This document shows, piece by piece, positions 31,227-43,133 of a stretch of 64,000 nucleotides of DNA. Below the pieces are notes generated by a model, which saw only the letters and a list, made by a program, of their open reading frames with translations, searched no databases and was not told the DNA's origin. The DNA comes from Rugalucina vietnamica (taxonomy: Eukaryota; Mollusca; Bivalvia; Lucinida; Lucinidae), in NCBI GenBank assembly GCA_964017185.1, contig OZ024882.1, forward strand, positions 43,445,431-43,509,430, given 5' to 3'. Each line of letters starts with the position of its first letter. Position 1 is the stretch's first letter. The translations under genes and the position numbers were made by a program.

Positions 31227-32138
31227 TCAAATGATAAATGGTGTGGCTTCTAGTACATAATTATACATTTTGGTACCGCTATTTATTGTTTTGCTACCCA
31301 TGTTTGTGCAATATGGTCCAGAGATCAAACTGCTGTCAAAATGAAGTGATACTCATGTCTCTGCAAGGGGCAATAAAGAGGCCTCTAAGCGATATATGGT
31401 ACCTCTGTTTATTGATTTTGTGACCACTGAATACCTTTGTAGTAAAATAGTCTCTTCTATATCCAACAGAAGGTTTTCTTATTTTTATGCCTGTACTCTC
31501 TGTTCTGCCTAGGTCACACTAGGGCTTACGTACGCTGCGGACGCTGCGGATAGGTGTTCCGTATCTGTCCGTCCTATCCGTAACGATTCGTATCTCATCC
31601 GTAATGTACGTAACTGTACGTATCGTATCCTCAGGGCGCGGTAGATCCGCGGGCAAATTTTCATTACTGTCAAAAATGCATGCGCGGATGGACGATCGGT
31701 AATGGTAGGCAATGGTACGTAACTGAAGGCATTTATTCGAATCTGTCCGTATCTAATCGCATCTAAACGTATCATTCCGCGATCAAGCATTTGTTGCGGA
31801 TCGATACTGTTACATACGTGTTGTTTCGTTCGGTTGCGGTCTTTGTCGTTTATACACACTTTTCGATACAATTTCATACGTTCAGATACGAACACGTAAT
31901 GTTACGGTTTTCCTAAAGTTTACACAGCATGCCACACGTATGAAAACGGAATCAAACCAGGATGCAACTTGAACAATGCTAATAAGCGTGTGGCTGAGCC
32001 CTCTAGAGCTGAGTGTTTGGGCATAATATAATCTGTATCCAATGCTTGAATGAATCATACAAGAACGTTTCTGGAATGTATAGTCTCCTTGACAAAAATG
32101 TCCGTCATTTTTCTATTATACAGGTAATTTATTTATTT

Positions 32139-32480
32139 AAGGATATCCATAATTCATTTATGGATATCCATAATTCATTTATGGATATCCTTAATTCATT
32201 TATGGATATTCTAAAATAATTAAAGATATCCATCAATATTTTTGGATATCCTAAAATGAATTATGGATATCCATAAATGAATTATGGATATCCATAAATG
32301 AATTATGGATATCCTTAAATGAATTAAGGATATCCATAATTGAATTATGGATATCCTGAAATACATTTTTGGATATCCATAATTCGATTTATCCTTAATT
32401 ATTGTAGGATTTCCATAAATGAATTAAGGATATCCATAAATACATTATGAATATCCTTAAATAAATTATGGATATCCAAA
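32139..32480. repeat. GGATATCC palindrome field 1
   Basis: About 12 exact GGATATCC sites plus 4 near-matches, mostly spaced ~21-24 bp by AT-rich linkers of the type ATAATTCATTTAT or its inverse. Each site is itself a palindrome and neighbouring linkers pair, so the field could form many alternative hairpins. It is followed by a block (AATAGGAAATAGATAGTAAA ... CACGTACATCATTTTTTGTG) that recurs after field 2. Confidence 0.9.
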
Positions 32481-32559
32481 AATAGGAAATAGATAGTAAA
32501 ACGGCACTCCATAGGCACGTACATCATTTTTTGTGATTTAAGGATATCCTTAAAAGACC

Positions 32560-34128
32560 CATACCGAATAGTCGCATTTGACGATTTTCTTGTCGTTGAT
32601 ATATCAAGAACATGTTTCTTATTAGGCTAGAAGGTCAAATTTTCTAATGTTTTGCATTTTGAACACCTTTTTATCGAAAACAAAAATGCGATTTACGCGG
32701 TGTCGGAAAAGGGCCGAAAAATCAAAGGGGAAAAACTCTAGCGAGACCAAACCGGAAGTGACGTTTAGTCGTACAAAATATCAGCCATTTAAATGAAAGA
32801 CACACAAAGTAAATGCTTACACAAAACATTTATCACAATTTTACACCATGCAACGCCGACGTTTTACTTTTTCTTGTTCTTTGATAATAATCAACATTAT
32901 CGGAAACAGTTTATAAACAAAACATACAAGGAAAGTAAATTATGGTACATGTTACTTGCATGTGCAAATAGCATTTCGCATAAAGTTCCGCATCTCGTAG
33001 TTCATAACCTTTCTTTTGTTACGGCCGCTAAAACAACAAATTTGAATACCCGACACTTTTATTACCTTACCTTACGCGGTGTGTATGTCGGTGATCTATG
33101 ATGTTTTTTATGTGACACACGCCGACACACGCCGCTAGATTGCGGCATATATCACTCGGCGGCACGTGGCAGATACTCAAAGACATTCCAATCTCATTGA
33201 GTAAACGAGTCTACCGACATTGACTTTTGTTCTAGATATCCTAATGCTTGAATTATTATTTTGATCTTTCTTTCTACATTTAATAAAATGTACAGTCAAT
33301 AGACATAATTGTTCGTCACCTCCGGAAATCTCCATAGACTTCAATGTATTTTCATGTTTGCAAGAAAAAATATCCTGATTCTCCTGGTCAACATATTTTA
33401 TTGTTTTTGGTGTCAATTGAAAGGTAAATGAATAACGCAATAAACAAAGGTCTTTTCATTAAATTCCATGCATGCGTTTTCAAGCAACAAAGTTTTAAAA
33501 AGTCGCGAGAATGTTTTTTTTTTTTTTTTCAATTTTTAGGCAACGTCATGCACCATTGACGTAAATGGAAAATTGTCTTTTTCAAAATTTCTCTAAACTT
33601 TAAACTTTTCGATTTCAAAAGTAAAAAGTCGAAACTTCTCTAAATGACCTTTATTTATTGCTTTATTTATTTAACTTTCCAATGACACCAATATCATAAA
33701 AATGTGTCGACCAGAAGAGGCAGGACAACTTTTATTGTAAATGTGAAAATACATTGAAGTCTATGGAGTTTTCGAAAGTGACGAATTGACTGTACACGCA
33801 TTTATTATGATATGATTTTTAAGTAAGCGACGTCATGAGAAGAATTGCATAAACCAAGGTGGAATTCCTATGATTTTATGTGACGAATGATATAATGATG
33901 ATTGTTTTAACAACTACGTGTACCTTTATTATTGTGCGTAACCCCCAAAATAAAGTACGGATTAAATCAGGTCCCTCGGGGCTTGTATTTTATTGGTTAA
34001 CCGTGTTGATTGCACATGATTTGTATTTGCTGATTAACATTAATATTTGCAAATGTGTCCTTAAAAAGAATGAATGTACTTAAAAATCTTTTTATTCGCC
34101 GGAAGGGAAAATGATGTAAGTGATTAGT

Positions 34129-34172
<44 letters not shown>

Positions 34173-34970
34173 ATTTTCGATTTGCAAAACTTAGTCGTCA
34201 CATTGGCAAATGCATGTTATGAGATAATCTCTAATTTGCGAGTAACGGCGCTCACGCTGAATACTTTCGTTCAGACGTTGATCTCTCTCGCACACGTGCA
34301 TGCCGCCAATAAGAATATTATTTCGTGTATTCTTACGCAACATAATCAGCATAACACGGACGATGGTATCAAAACAAGTTTGTGATCGCGCAAGAAATGA
34401 AAAAATATGATAAAAACGGATGTTTTATTCTTCATGTCACATGTGAAACAATGAAAATTAAATTATTATTTTCCCGAGATTTTAATTTTATAAGAACGGG
34501 TAAAAACGGCATGTATTCCTTACTTTATACTTTGATACTCGGATCTGAAATAACTGCCATTGGATTCAAACTTTGGTAAAGTGCTAAAGGCCTCATGTTT
34601 GTGAATGTAGAAAGTGAGTTATTTCCTGTCTAGATTTTTAAAACAACATATAAAATCATTTCGTTATAAAACAAAACTACATAATTTATGGTCAAAATGA
34701 ACATAATCATGACACGAATGGCCTTGTTATTACGTTATCCAATGGTCTGACTTTATCGCACTTGTACGAGATGACGTCACAGATACTAAGCCACACCCAC
34801 ACAGGTAAGACAGCGGAAAAACCCGGAAACAACCGATAATTTGGTTCCGTACTGCAATATTTTAAAAAGTCATTAATTTGTATACCCGCATATGAAATTT
34901 TATTTTTTGGACATGGATCGATATATTAATATGATTTATTTTGATTTTTAATCGAAACAGTACGTGGAAT
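32560..34970. other. Interior of the 5 kb element, no gene recognised
   Basis: Short open frames (32793-33101, 33880-34083, 34182-34579) show no domain, no signal peptide and no start context I trust. A GCCGACACACGCCGC cluster lies at 33120-33170 and a (GA)n run at 34132. Two positions (33330 and 33760) carry similar TCCATAGACTTCAATGTATT / AATACATTGAAGTCTATGGA sequences in inverse orientation. Confidence 0.4.
34132..34169. repeat. (GA)n microsatellite
   Basis: About 19 uninterrupted AG/GA dinucleotides. Confidence 0.95.
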
Positions 34971-34974
34971 ATCG

Positions 34975-35905
34975 TCTTTAAATGAATTATGGATATCCTT
35001 AAATACAGTCCTATTGAAGGACATCCATAACTCATTTATGGATATCCATAAATCGAATTATGGATATCCAATATTAGCCCGATTTTAGGATATCCTTAAA
35101 TCGAATTATGGATATCCAAAAATAGGATTGTATTTTAGGATATCCATAGTTCGGTTTTAAGATATGCTAAATCTATTTATGGATATCCAATATTCAGACG
35201 AATTTAGGATATCCTTAAATTGATTTTAGGATATCCAAAATGAATTATGGATATCCAAAAAAGAATTATGGATTTCCAAAAATAAATATTGGATATCAAA
35301 AAAAAATAAGGATATCCATAATTCATTTCAGGATATCCATAATTCATTTCAGGATATCCATAATTCATTATGGATATCCATAATTCATTTATGGCTACCA
35401 TAATTCATTTTAGGATATCCAAAAATGTTAATGGATATGCTTAATTATTTAAGGATATCCATAAATGAATAAAGGATATCCATAAATAAATTATGGATAT
35501 CCTTAAATGAATTATGGATGTCCAAAAATAGGGAATAAATAGTAAAATGGCGCCCATAGGCACGTACATCATTTTTTGTGATTTAAGGATATCCTTAAAT
35601 TATGGATATCCTAATATACAGTTCTATTGAAGTACATCCATAACTCATTTATGGATATCCATAAATCGAATTATGGATATCCAATATTAGCCCGATTTTA
35701 TAATATCCTTAAATCGAATTATGGATATCCAAAAATAGGATTGTATTTTAGGATATCCATAGTTCGATTTTAGGATATCCTAAAATCAATTAATGGATAT
35801 CCAATATTCAGACGAATTAAGGATATCCATAAATCGATTTTAAGTATCCAGAAATGAATTTTGGATATCCAAAATGAATTATGGATATCCATAAATAGGG
35901 AATAA
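34975..35905. repeat. GGATATCC palindrome field 2
   Basis: Nearly 30 exact GGATATCC sites and about nine one- or two-base variants over 930 bp. A ~0.6 kb stretch is itself duplicated: CCTTAAATACAGTCCTATTG at 34997 and CCTAATATACAGTTCTATTG at 35609 start parallel runs (including CCAATATTAGCCCGATTTTA). Linkers such as AATATTCAGACGAATT recur. Confidence 0.9.
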
Positions 35906-36558
35906 ATAGTAAAACGGCACCCCATATGATTGTTGGTTGATGCGTTCATTTACGGTGTAGATACGTTTGTGTTACGGTTTAGATACGGAAAGATTCGAAT
36001 CAACGCCTTCATTTACATGTCATTACGTACTATTACGGATGTTTCATCCGTGCCCAATTTTTGACTTTTTTCAAAATTTGGGCGCGGATGGAATCGGACT
36101 TGCATATACAATACGTTAAGATACGAACATATACGGAAAAGATACGAATTGTTACGGATATGACGGATAGATACGAAAGGTCAGTCCGCAGCGTCCGCAG
36201 CACCCGGATGTGCTAGTGTGACTGTAGTTTGACTAAAGCCTGCGTTTTCTTGCATCAAATTTCACCGTTATATACGCAAGAAAACGCAACATTACGTATC
36301 TGAAGGTGTATGTCTGTATCTAAAAGTAACAGATGGTATCGAAAGGTATGTAGTCAAGTATCTTAACCGTATGTATTCGAATTTATCCGTAACTATCTTC
36401 GAACGTATCCGTATCTTTCCTGAACTACCCGTATTTATTCGTATTTAAAGGTAATAAATTCATTAAGAACCGTTAGCCCCGCCCACAAAATTCGGCGGAT
36501 CGCTACGTATAGTATTCGCAACTGTCCGCGGCATCCGTAAGCGCTAGTGTGACCTAGG

Positions 36559-37262
36559 TATTATTGTCAGTCATATAGGTTTTCTAGTGTCCCGTCCCTT
36601 ATCAGTGATAATGGTACCCACAACATAAGTATCCACGTCTTTTAGAGCAGTGGTGTAATCAGCTACAACCACTGCGCTATGGCTTAATATAAGGAGGGAC
36701 ATCGATCTCTAACTATATAGTCTAGTACCGGAATGGATAATTGCGCATGCTTCAGCTAAACGCTGATCGAATGATGTTAAGTTGATCCATGGTCTAGTGA
36801 ATATGGCGGCGCCCATGGACAACCGTCTTCTATATTTTTAGTTTCAAGACAAGAAGAGAGAGCATTTTAGTAGACTGAAAAGCTCAGGAAAATAGATTCA
36901 AGCATTAAAGAAACAAGTTAAAGTGCCAAAAGTGGCCCAAACATGATCGTACATCGATTAATTACTAGACCAGGAAATATTTTCAACACTGTTGGCCATA
37001 CTTGTTCCGGCGAAACCTTTGTTGAAGGCATGATTGAAATATGGTCTGGGTATGACGTCACTTTGGTCAGACTAGACTCAATTCGATCATGTTTAGTCAA
37101 ACCATAGTTCGACCATAGTTAAGATCGAAGTACCTTAATATGACTGAACCGTTTCATGGACAGCAATAATGCTTTACCTTTTTATCAAATACAAAAATAA
37201 AACCTAATGATAGACAATTCTGATAATGGTTCAAAGAATTTAAAAGAGACAATGGCAGTATT
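36559..37262. other. Unique-looking spacer, no gene recognised
   Basis: No supported coding region; a minus frame at 36918-37100 has no recognisable features. Inverse words GACCATAGTT / AACTATGG.C occur around 37100-37120. Nothing else stands out. Confidence 0.35.
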
Positions 37263-37498
37263 TGAGCCGCCCCATGGGAAAACCAACAATCTGCATATGC
37301 GAAAACAAAGGCGCAGATCAGCTTCGCGGTAACCGCGAAGCTGATCAGCGCCTTTGTTTTCGCTACTCGGATAGTACAATTCCTCTTCTACTTAAATCCG
37401 AAATTTCAAGCGTCTTGCTCTTTTCTGTGTTTGTACAGGACGGTTTGTGTCGGACCTGTTCGGAAACCACAATGTTGGTTTTTCCACGAGGCGGCTCA
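37263..37498. mobile_element. MITE family 2 copy, near full-length
   Basis: TGAGCCGCCCCATGGGAAAA to TTTTTCCACGAGGCGGCTCA. The internal hairpin is intact (AGGCGCAGATCAGCTTCGCG / CGCGAAGCTGATCAGCGCCT). Confidence 0.88.
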
Positions 37499-37593
37499 TT
37501 AAAAGCATCATAAATGCTTTTGACGACTGATACGGAGCTGATCAGAGCCTTCATTTCTGAACAATCATATAGACTTGCATTTTTACTGCCTTG

Positions 37594-37871
37594 CATTAGG
37601 AAAACATACCCATGTAAAGTTTACCCCTTTGTACCCCACTTTTATATAGCAAAACTGGGGTATGCAGGGGTTTACCTATATTTCTTATTTTTGCTCCAAA
37701 ACATAGATTGTGGGTACTCGTTAGAACCGCCTCGGTGAGGCGGTTCTAACGTGTACCCACAATCTATGTTTTGACCAAATATATTAAAAATATTTTTTTT
37801 TTCTAATGAAATTTTCATTTTTTAACGCTGAAAAAATTCTCTGTATATTGCATGGGCAAGTTTTCGTAATG
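37594..37871 (+). mobile_element. MITE family 1 copy, near full-length
   Basis: CATTAGGAAAACATACCCATG start, intact 60 bp hairpin centred on CGGTGAGGCGG (ACTCGTTAGAACCGCC / GGCGGTTCTAACGTGT), and GGGCAAGTTTTCGTAATG end. Confidence 0.88.
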
Positions 37872-37997
37872 GTCACGTAGTGCACTGTAAAAAAATCCCT
37901 CAGGTATAAAGGCTTTTAAGGGAATGGTTTGTGTGAAATTGGAAAACCAAAACAGCAGACACCTGGAAATATTTGAGCCTCTAGGTGAATTCTAAAT

Positions 37998-38141
<144 letters not shown>

Positions 38142-38724
38142 CCATGGGGATCACACAATACCTAAGTTGATGACAATAGACATAAAATGTATATATCACA
38201 TGATTAAGCTAATGGAATTTTAGCCTGCCATGGACTGTATGAAGAAGTCCTCAGCGGAATAGTTCATTAGACAAAACATCTAATTTAATCCTTCCTACGA
38301 TCTCAGGGGTTATATAAGCTTTTAGTCAATTCATAATGAGTTGAACGTCCATTTTCTTGAAGCTGTTACTGTTCAAAACACTAATTTTATATGCATGTTA
38401 CAGAATTTTACACGGCGTCGTTACTGTTTGTGGCATTCTTCGTTTATCTTTCTCATTTATTTAATGATGATTTACATGTAAAAGAGGCGTGTAAAGCAGT
38501 AGGCGTAACCACCTGGCTCACAAGCAGAACTTTGTTTGTCCAGCGTTCTCCGCATAGGTCTCTCTGACTGACACTGAACACTGAGGTGTCATGATCAAAT
38601 GTTTAACCCATATTTGACGAATGGATTCTCCAATCATTATCAATTGGGTGAGTCCACTTTCATTTTTAGGGGCTTCAGGTGTGATTTTAAAATTTTATTC
38701 AAAATTTCGATGAAATTTCTCTAA

Positions 38725-38790
38725 GCAAACAGAATAGCCCCAGATGGGACGCCGCGTTTTGCGGCGTCACATCTGGGGCTATACTGTTTG
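38725..38790. mobile_element. Short foldback
   Basis: CAAACAGAATAGCCCCAGAT pairs with ATCTGGGGCTATACTGTTTG around GGGACGCCGCGTTTTGCGGCGTC, a nearly perfect stem of about 30 bp. The following TATGTCCTACAAA..GGACGCCAG resembles the monomer block at 13310 and 23585. Confidence 0.8.
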
Positions 38791-38829
38791 CCTATGTCCT
38801 ACAAAAAGGACGCCAGGCTTATATGAGTT

Positions 38830-39430
38830 AAGAACGGCAATGACAACTACTGCACTACAGGTTATGATTGCAACGTTTTCTGTTTTCAACTAATACCACT
38901 TTATCGTTGTATCACACCCTGGAATTAAAACTGAATAATAACAGACATTAAAATAGATTGTGTTAATGCACTTAAAAGTAGCAGTGAGAATATTTGTGAT
39001 ATTCAACTCCTCAACAAAAGTGCCATAAAATGCTTTTGATGGCTGTCATGAATACGAACCTTCATTTCGTAATAGCCATATATAAAATTTACCGTCATCT
39101 GCCGTAAAAACAAACTTCAAAAATGCTTTTAACGGAACGGGCGGTAGAACAAATAGTGGAAATATGTTGAAATAACGAGCGCATGTTAACAACGGGGACC
39201 TTCTGACTTGGAAACAAATGCGCCTGTTAAACTTGTAAATCCGTAATTAATACAGCTAATGATATACGTACATGCTAGATAGAACTCAACAAAGCACATT
39301 TTGTCCATTTCTGAAAATTGTCACAAACGTCCGGTTTTGATGCCAAATTTTGAATAAATATGACGAAATCCAAATCTGTCAATGATGTTTTGCTAGAGTC
39401 TGCAATCATGTTACAGACTTCAACGCTCGA
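38830..39430. other. AT-rich spacer, nothing recognised
   Basis: No gene or clear repeat seen up to the retroelement remnant. Confidence 0.3.
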
Positions 39431-40450
39431 AATAAATCTTTAACGGCCAAACTTCTCCAACAGGGCTATCGGTATCATAAACTTCGAAAAACCTTTTCTA
39501 AATTTTATCGTAGACACTACGTGCTCGTATGAATTGATTTCCAAATATAATGTTGGGTTAAAGACGCTTTTAAGTGAGGGTCTTTCGGAACCAGAATTTT
39601 ATGGTGACTTGGTTTACAAATTTAAGAAACTTATAGGAAGTAATGATTTTTCTTTTCAGTTTAGAAAAATCATAACACGTTACAGACGTATAGGTTATAA
39701 CTTGAATGTTATGCGACAGTCTGCATGCTTAGTTTTTAACCCAATCACGGTTGATAACTATGCTGCCTTCTTTAATTGCACGCCGGTTGGTCGGGCGTCA
39801 GACTCTATGATGGTCCCGACTTAAAGCTATTCATTTTAGTTGGTTGGGGCCGGAGCTTCTTGTCTGTTGCTTGGCCCACCGGGGTCCAACTGATGTTTTT
39901 CTTTAGCTCCGGAGTTAGTAAGTTATTTGGCGCCCAGGGATCTCCATCGTCGGGCAGCTTACTGAATCAGTGAGTCCTGGTTTTTGATTCATCAGGATGT
40001 TTATCATGATTTATTTGTTTGTTCTTGATGATTCATTTACTAGTTAGAGATTCACCACGAGGACCGAAGAGCTAACTAAATGTTATGAACCACTGCAGAA
40101 GCTGAGGGTGAGGTTACGGCCGTGTAAAATCGATTTAAACCCGCCAGTAACTTTGTGTTACTGATCGTTCCAAGTCGATACTTTTGTGGTGGTTCTTTTT
40201 GTTTTATGTCTTGGTGTTTAAAATATTTTTGTGCTGTTGGCGCCTTATGTATGTTCGCATATTTTTAGTTAAGTTAAGGTAACTGAGTGGCCACCTATTG
40301 GGAAAATAGCTGGTCATTCGGCTTACGAAATGTTTTCATGGTATAAGTACCTGATTGTTAGTTTGGTTTTTTCCCACCTTGGTTTTTAGAGTGGGAGTCT
40401 TTTTCTGATTGCGCCTTTTCCTGATCTTTGCCTACTTGTACTTTTTTTTA
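39430..40450 (+). mobile_element. Retroelement fossil (family CR), longest copy
   Basis: The left half encodes remnants such as EPEFYGDLVYKFKKLIG and QFRKIITRYRRIGYNLNV, followed by QSACLVFNPITVDNYAAFFN. From memory this type follows reverse transcriptase in cnidarian and mollusc retroelements of Penelope-like or unclassified non-LTR type. The right half (40001-40450) is the non-coding CR sequence found alone elsewhere, ending GCCTACTTGTAC plus a T run. It is broken, with a few breaks in the coding part, and 5'-truncated. Family assignment is tentative; its age is moderate, judged from the divergence between copies. Confidence 0.5.
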
Positions 40451-41300
40451 ATTTCTCAAACTTTATCAGAGTTGTGTACTTGCCTTAAATAATCGCTGAA
40501 GAAAATTCATTGCTGTGTTACGTCGTGTGATTTTTATTTGATGTCAATAACGAGTAACTTTATTGCACGAGGGTACCTTTTCTCATGTTTGGTCTGCGCA
40601 TTTTAAAATGAACGTCTGCAAGATATTAACAAATTCATGTAAATTGTTTGATTGGTTTTTACTTTCTGAACTAGAGGAAAAAAGATAAGTTGGCTTCTTA
40701 AAAATGTAACTTGTCGGTTAGAACATTTGGCTAGTATATACCCCATGATCTAATGGGATTTAAGCCTGAGATGAAAGTGCCATGAACTATATGAAGTAGT
40801 CCTCAGTCGAATAGTTCGGTAGACAAAATATCTAATTCTATCCTTCTTACAATCTCAGGGGTGATATAAGCTCTTTTTTTCAAACCATACTCGATGGATG
40901 AAGCACCTTAACGAATACTGAATGTATTAAAACTAAAAAAAAACTTTGAAAGTTTTACTTGTTTCTTGAGTTTTAAATTCGTGAACAAACAACAATAAGC
41001 GAATGATATGTTCATAAACCATTTTAATACGAGTGCAGCCATACCAAATTGTAACACAGTTTTCAAAGAAAAGGACGTTATGTGGGTGCACATTAAACCA
41101 GCAACTGGCCGTGTACTGCTGAACTTTGCTGTATGCACGGTACTCATTGATCTGAAATTTTCCATGCATTCAGACTGAAAATTCATATGAACATACGAAG
41201 TTCGCATGCTTTTCTATTTTGCTAGGATGATTCGATCATGTTTGTTTTATCCAGTATTTAATGTGTCTACCACATTGATCAAATTACTGACAAAATGTGC
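40451..41300. other. AT-rich spacer before the tandem segments
   Basis: No gene supported; overlapping minus frames at 40908-41207 lack recognisable features. Around 40745-40870 the sequence GTCCTCAG.CGAATAGTTC...CAATCTCAGGGGTGATATAAGCT repeats 38250-38320, another local duplication. Confidence 0.4.
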
Positions 41301-41373
41301 ATTAACAATCATCGCATTATTCTGCAAGTTACACTAGTTTCGAAGTGCACAACTATTGTCTTTGTCCCAAGAG

Positions 41374-41650
41374 ATTACGGAAACTTGCCAATGCAATATA
41401 CAGATTTTTTTCACATGTAAAAAATGAGAAATTTCAGTAGAAAATTGCTGATATTTTTCTTATTTTTGCTCAAAACATAGATTGTGGGTACACGTTAGAA
41501 CCGCCTCGGCGAGGCGGTTTTAACGAGTACCCACACTCTATGTTTTGGAGCAAAAATAAGAAAAATAGGTATAACCCTGCAAACCCCAGTTCTTCTATAT
41601 AAAAGTGGGGTTCAAGGGGGTATACTTTTCACGGACATGTTTTCCTGATG
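41374..41650 (-). mobile_element. MITE family 1 copy at the unit 1 boundary
   Basis: ATTACGGAAACTTGCC start to GACATGTTTTCCTGATG end with intact hairpin (CGTTAGAACCGCCTCGGCGA / GGCGGTTTTAACG). It sits between sequences that are adjacent in units 2 and 3 (CCCGAGAT and TAGCATGGTAATATGG). Confidence 0.85.
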
Positions 41651-42539
41651 ATTAGCATTGTAATATGGTGGCTATTTATCCATGGCGTTAAGTGCAATTA
41701 TCCAGAATTATTCAGAATGTGGAATATAAGAATCTTACATGAGTGTCAGGTATGGATAGACAAATCTGTCCCGAGGGTCGCATTTTGGCATCACTATCTA
41801 TTTAGGATTTCTCTATCTGGTGTGCAAGAAAATATAAACAGATTATCGTACAGATCTCGAGCTGTATTTATGGAATTGTAGTAGAGCTGTACGAATTTTG
41901 CTCGATTTCGACCGTTGACATACCGCATTGCTATACGTGGAGCGCGAGAAAGACGCTAAACAGTCTTAGGACTAGATCCTTTTCACAGCACAGATTTGTG
42001 CCCGTAAGTCTCAATAGAAAAGATATTGTCAAAATATTCTCTGGTTATCTTGAAGGCTTTCTTGTTCAGCCACTGTTCCCATCACTACACGATTTTAAGT
42101 CACATTCATCATGTTCAATTCAATGAGTTTTCCCTTTTGCAAAATGTCAGTTACATATGTCAGTGTAAAAAGAAGTGACTAGACTGGTCATGCATGTGGA
42201 GTTCATTTTATGCACTTTTATATTCCAAAGGACTTGTTTTATGTCAAATGCAGCTTGTAATGTTTCAGTTGATCCTAGAACATTTCTATGTTAAGGAATA
42301 TGGCTATCTAATAGCATTATCTTTCTGTTCTTGAAAAATTGTAATTGTTTCAAGATAAAAATTGTCAGCTGAGTTGATTTATGCAATTGTGGCTGGGGCA
42401 CTTAGTCTCTAGACTGTAAAATTATTGTGGATATCACTTACGCGTTATAAACATAACTATACCAAATTGAGTGCGTTCAAGTTCCATTTGATTTCTTCCG
42501 AGTAAATTCATCAACCCAAAACTGTTTTTCAATAAATGA

Positions 42540-42772
42540 TCCGCCTCATGAGACCAACAATCTGCATATGCAAAAGCAAAGACGCAGATAACCTTCGCGG
42601 TAACCGCGAAGCTGATCAGCACCTTTGTTTTCGCTACACAGGCAGTACACTTCCCCTTCTTCTTAAATCCGAAATTTCTAGCTTCTAGCCTGCTTCTGTG
42701 CTTGTGCAGCTCAGTTTGTGTTAGGCCTGTTCGGAAACCACATTGTTGCGTTTTCATCATGAGGTTGTACAT
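42540..42772. mobile_element. MITE family 2 copy, decayed
   Basis: GATCCGCCTCATGAGACCAA to TTTTCATCATGAGG; the internal CCTTCGCGGTAACCGCGAAG hairpin remains. The equivalent places in units 2 and 3 lack it. Confidence 0.75.
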
Positions 42773-42882
42773 AATAAAGTTGATTGCTAGACTTGGCAAA
42801 CATCTCGCATCTTCCACGGATCTTATTCACTGACGCACTTTGTGAGACAAATAATTACAAAAATGTACATATAGGGAATGAT

Positions 42883-43133
42883 CAGGAAAAGGCGCAAATA
42901 GAAATTCCAACTCTAAAAACAAAATTCACAATTAGGTACTTATACTTAGAAAACATACCGTAGGCCGAGTGAGCAGCATACAAACTCTAAATACTAACAA
43001 CTTTCAGTATACGAGTAAGTATAGTGCTTAGTATAGCCACCTAATTTTCAGTTTAGTTTTTTCCCACCTCGGTTTTTGGAGTGGGAGTTTCTTGTCTGAT
43101 TGTGCCTTTTTCTGGTCATTGCCTACTTGTACC
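42883..43133. mobile_element. Two inverted CR-family 3' ends, head to head
   Basis: The left part (GATCAGGAAAAGGCGCAAAT, minus sense) and the right part (GTTTTTTCCCACCTCGGTTT ... GCCTACTTGTACC, plus sense) are the same CR terminal region in opposite orientation, separated by about 60 bp. It interrupts unit 1 only. Fossil, non-coding. Confidence 0.7.

Larger units (their letters stand above)
31508..36558. mobile_element. ~5 kb TIR element with palindrome fields and no recognisable gene
   Basis: The outer ends are inverted: CCTAGGTCACACTAG at 31508 and CTAGTGTGACCTAGG ending at 36558. Next to each end the DNA is full of CGTATC, CCGTAAC and GATACG words in opposite orientation (31540-31890 and 35940-36540), i.e. 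long, imperfect, internally repetitive arms. An extra internal end (GTCCGCAGCGTCCGCAGCAC ... CTAGTGTGAC, 36183-36222) mirrors the left end better than the outer right end does, so two related elements or a duplicated right end are involved. Two fields of GGATATCC palindromes lie inside. No transposase-like protein was found. Superfamily unknown. Confidence 0.65.

Noticed and set aside
30558-31230. Three long overlapping minus-strand frames of ~190-207 residues
   Set aside because: They are the same 35 bp minisatellite read in three frames; the openness follows from the unit lacking stops.
31509-31895. Minus-strand frame of 128 residues rich in Arg/Tyr/Ile
   Set aside because: It translates the repeated CGTATC/CCGTAAC words in the arm of the 5 kb element; no domain or start context.
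33177-33440. 87-residue minus frame inside the 5 kb element as a transposase remnant
   Set aside because: No DDE, zinc-finger or helix-turn-helix pattern visible; composition typical of random AT-rich frames.
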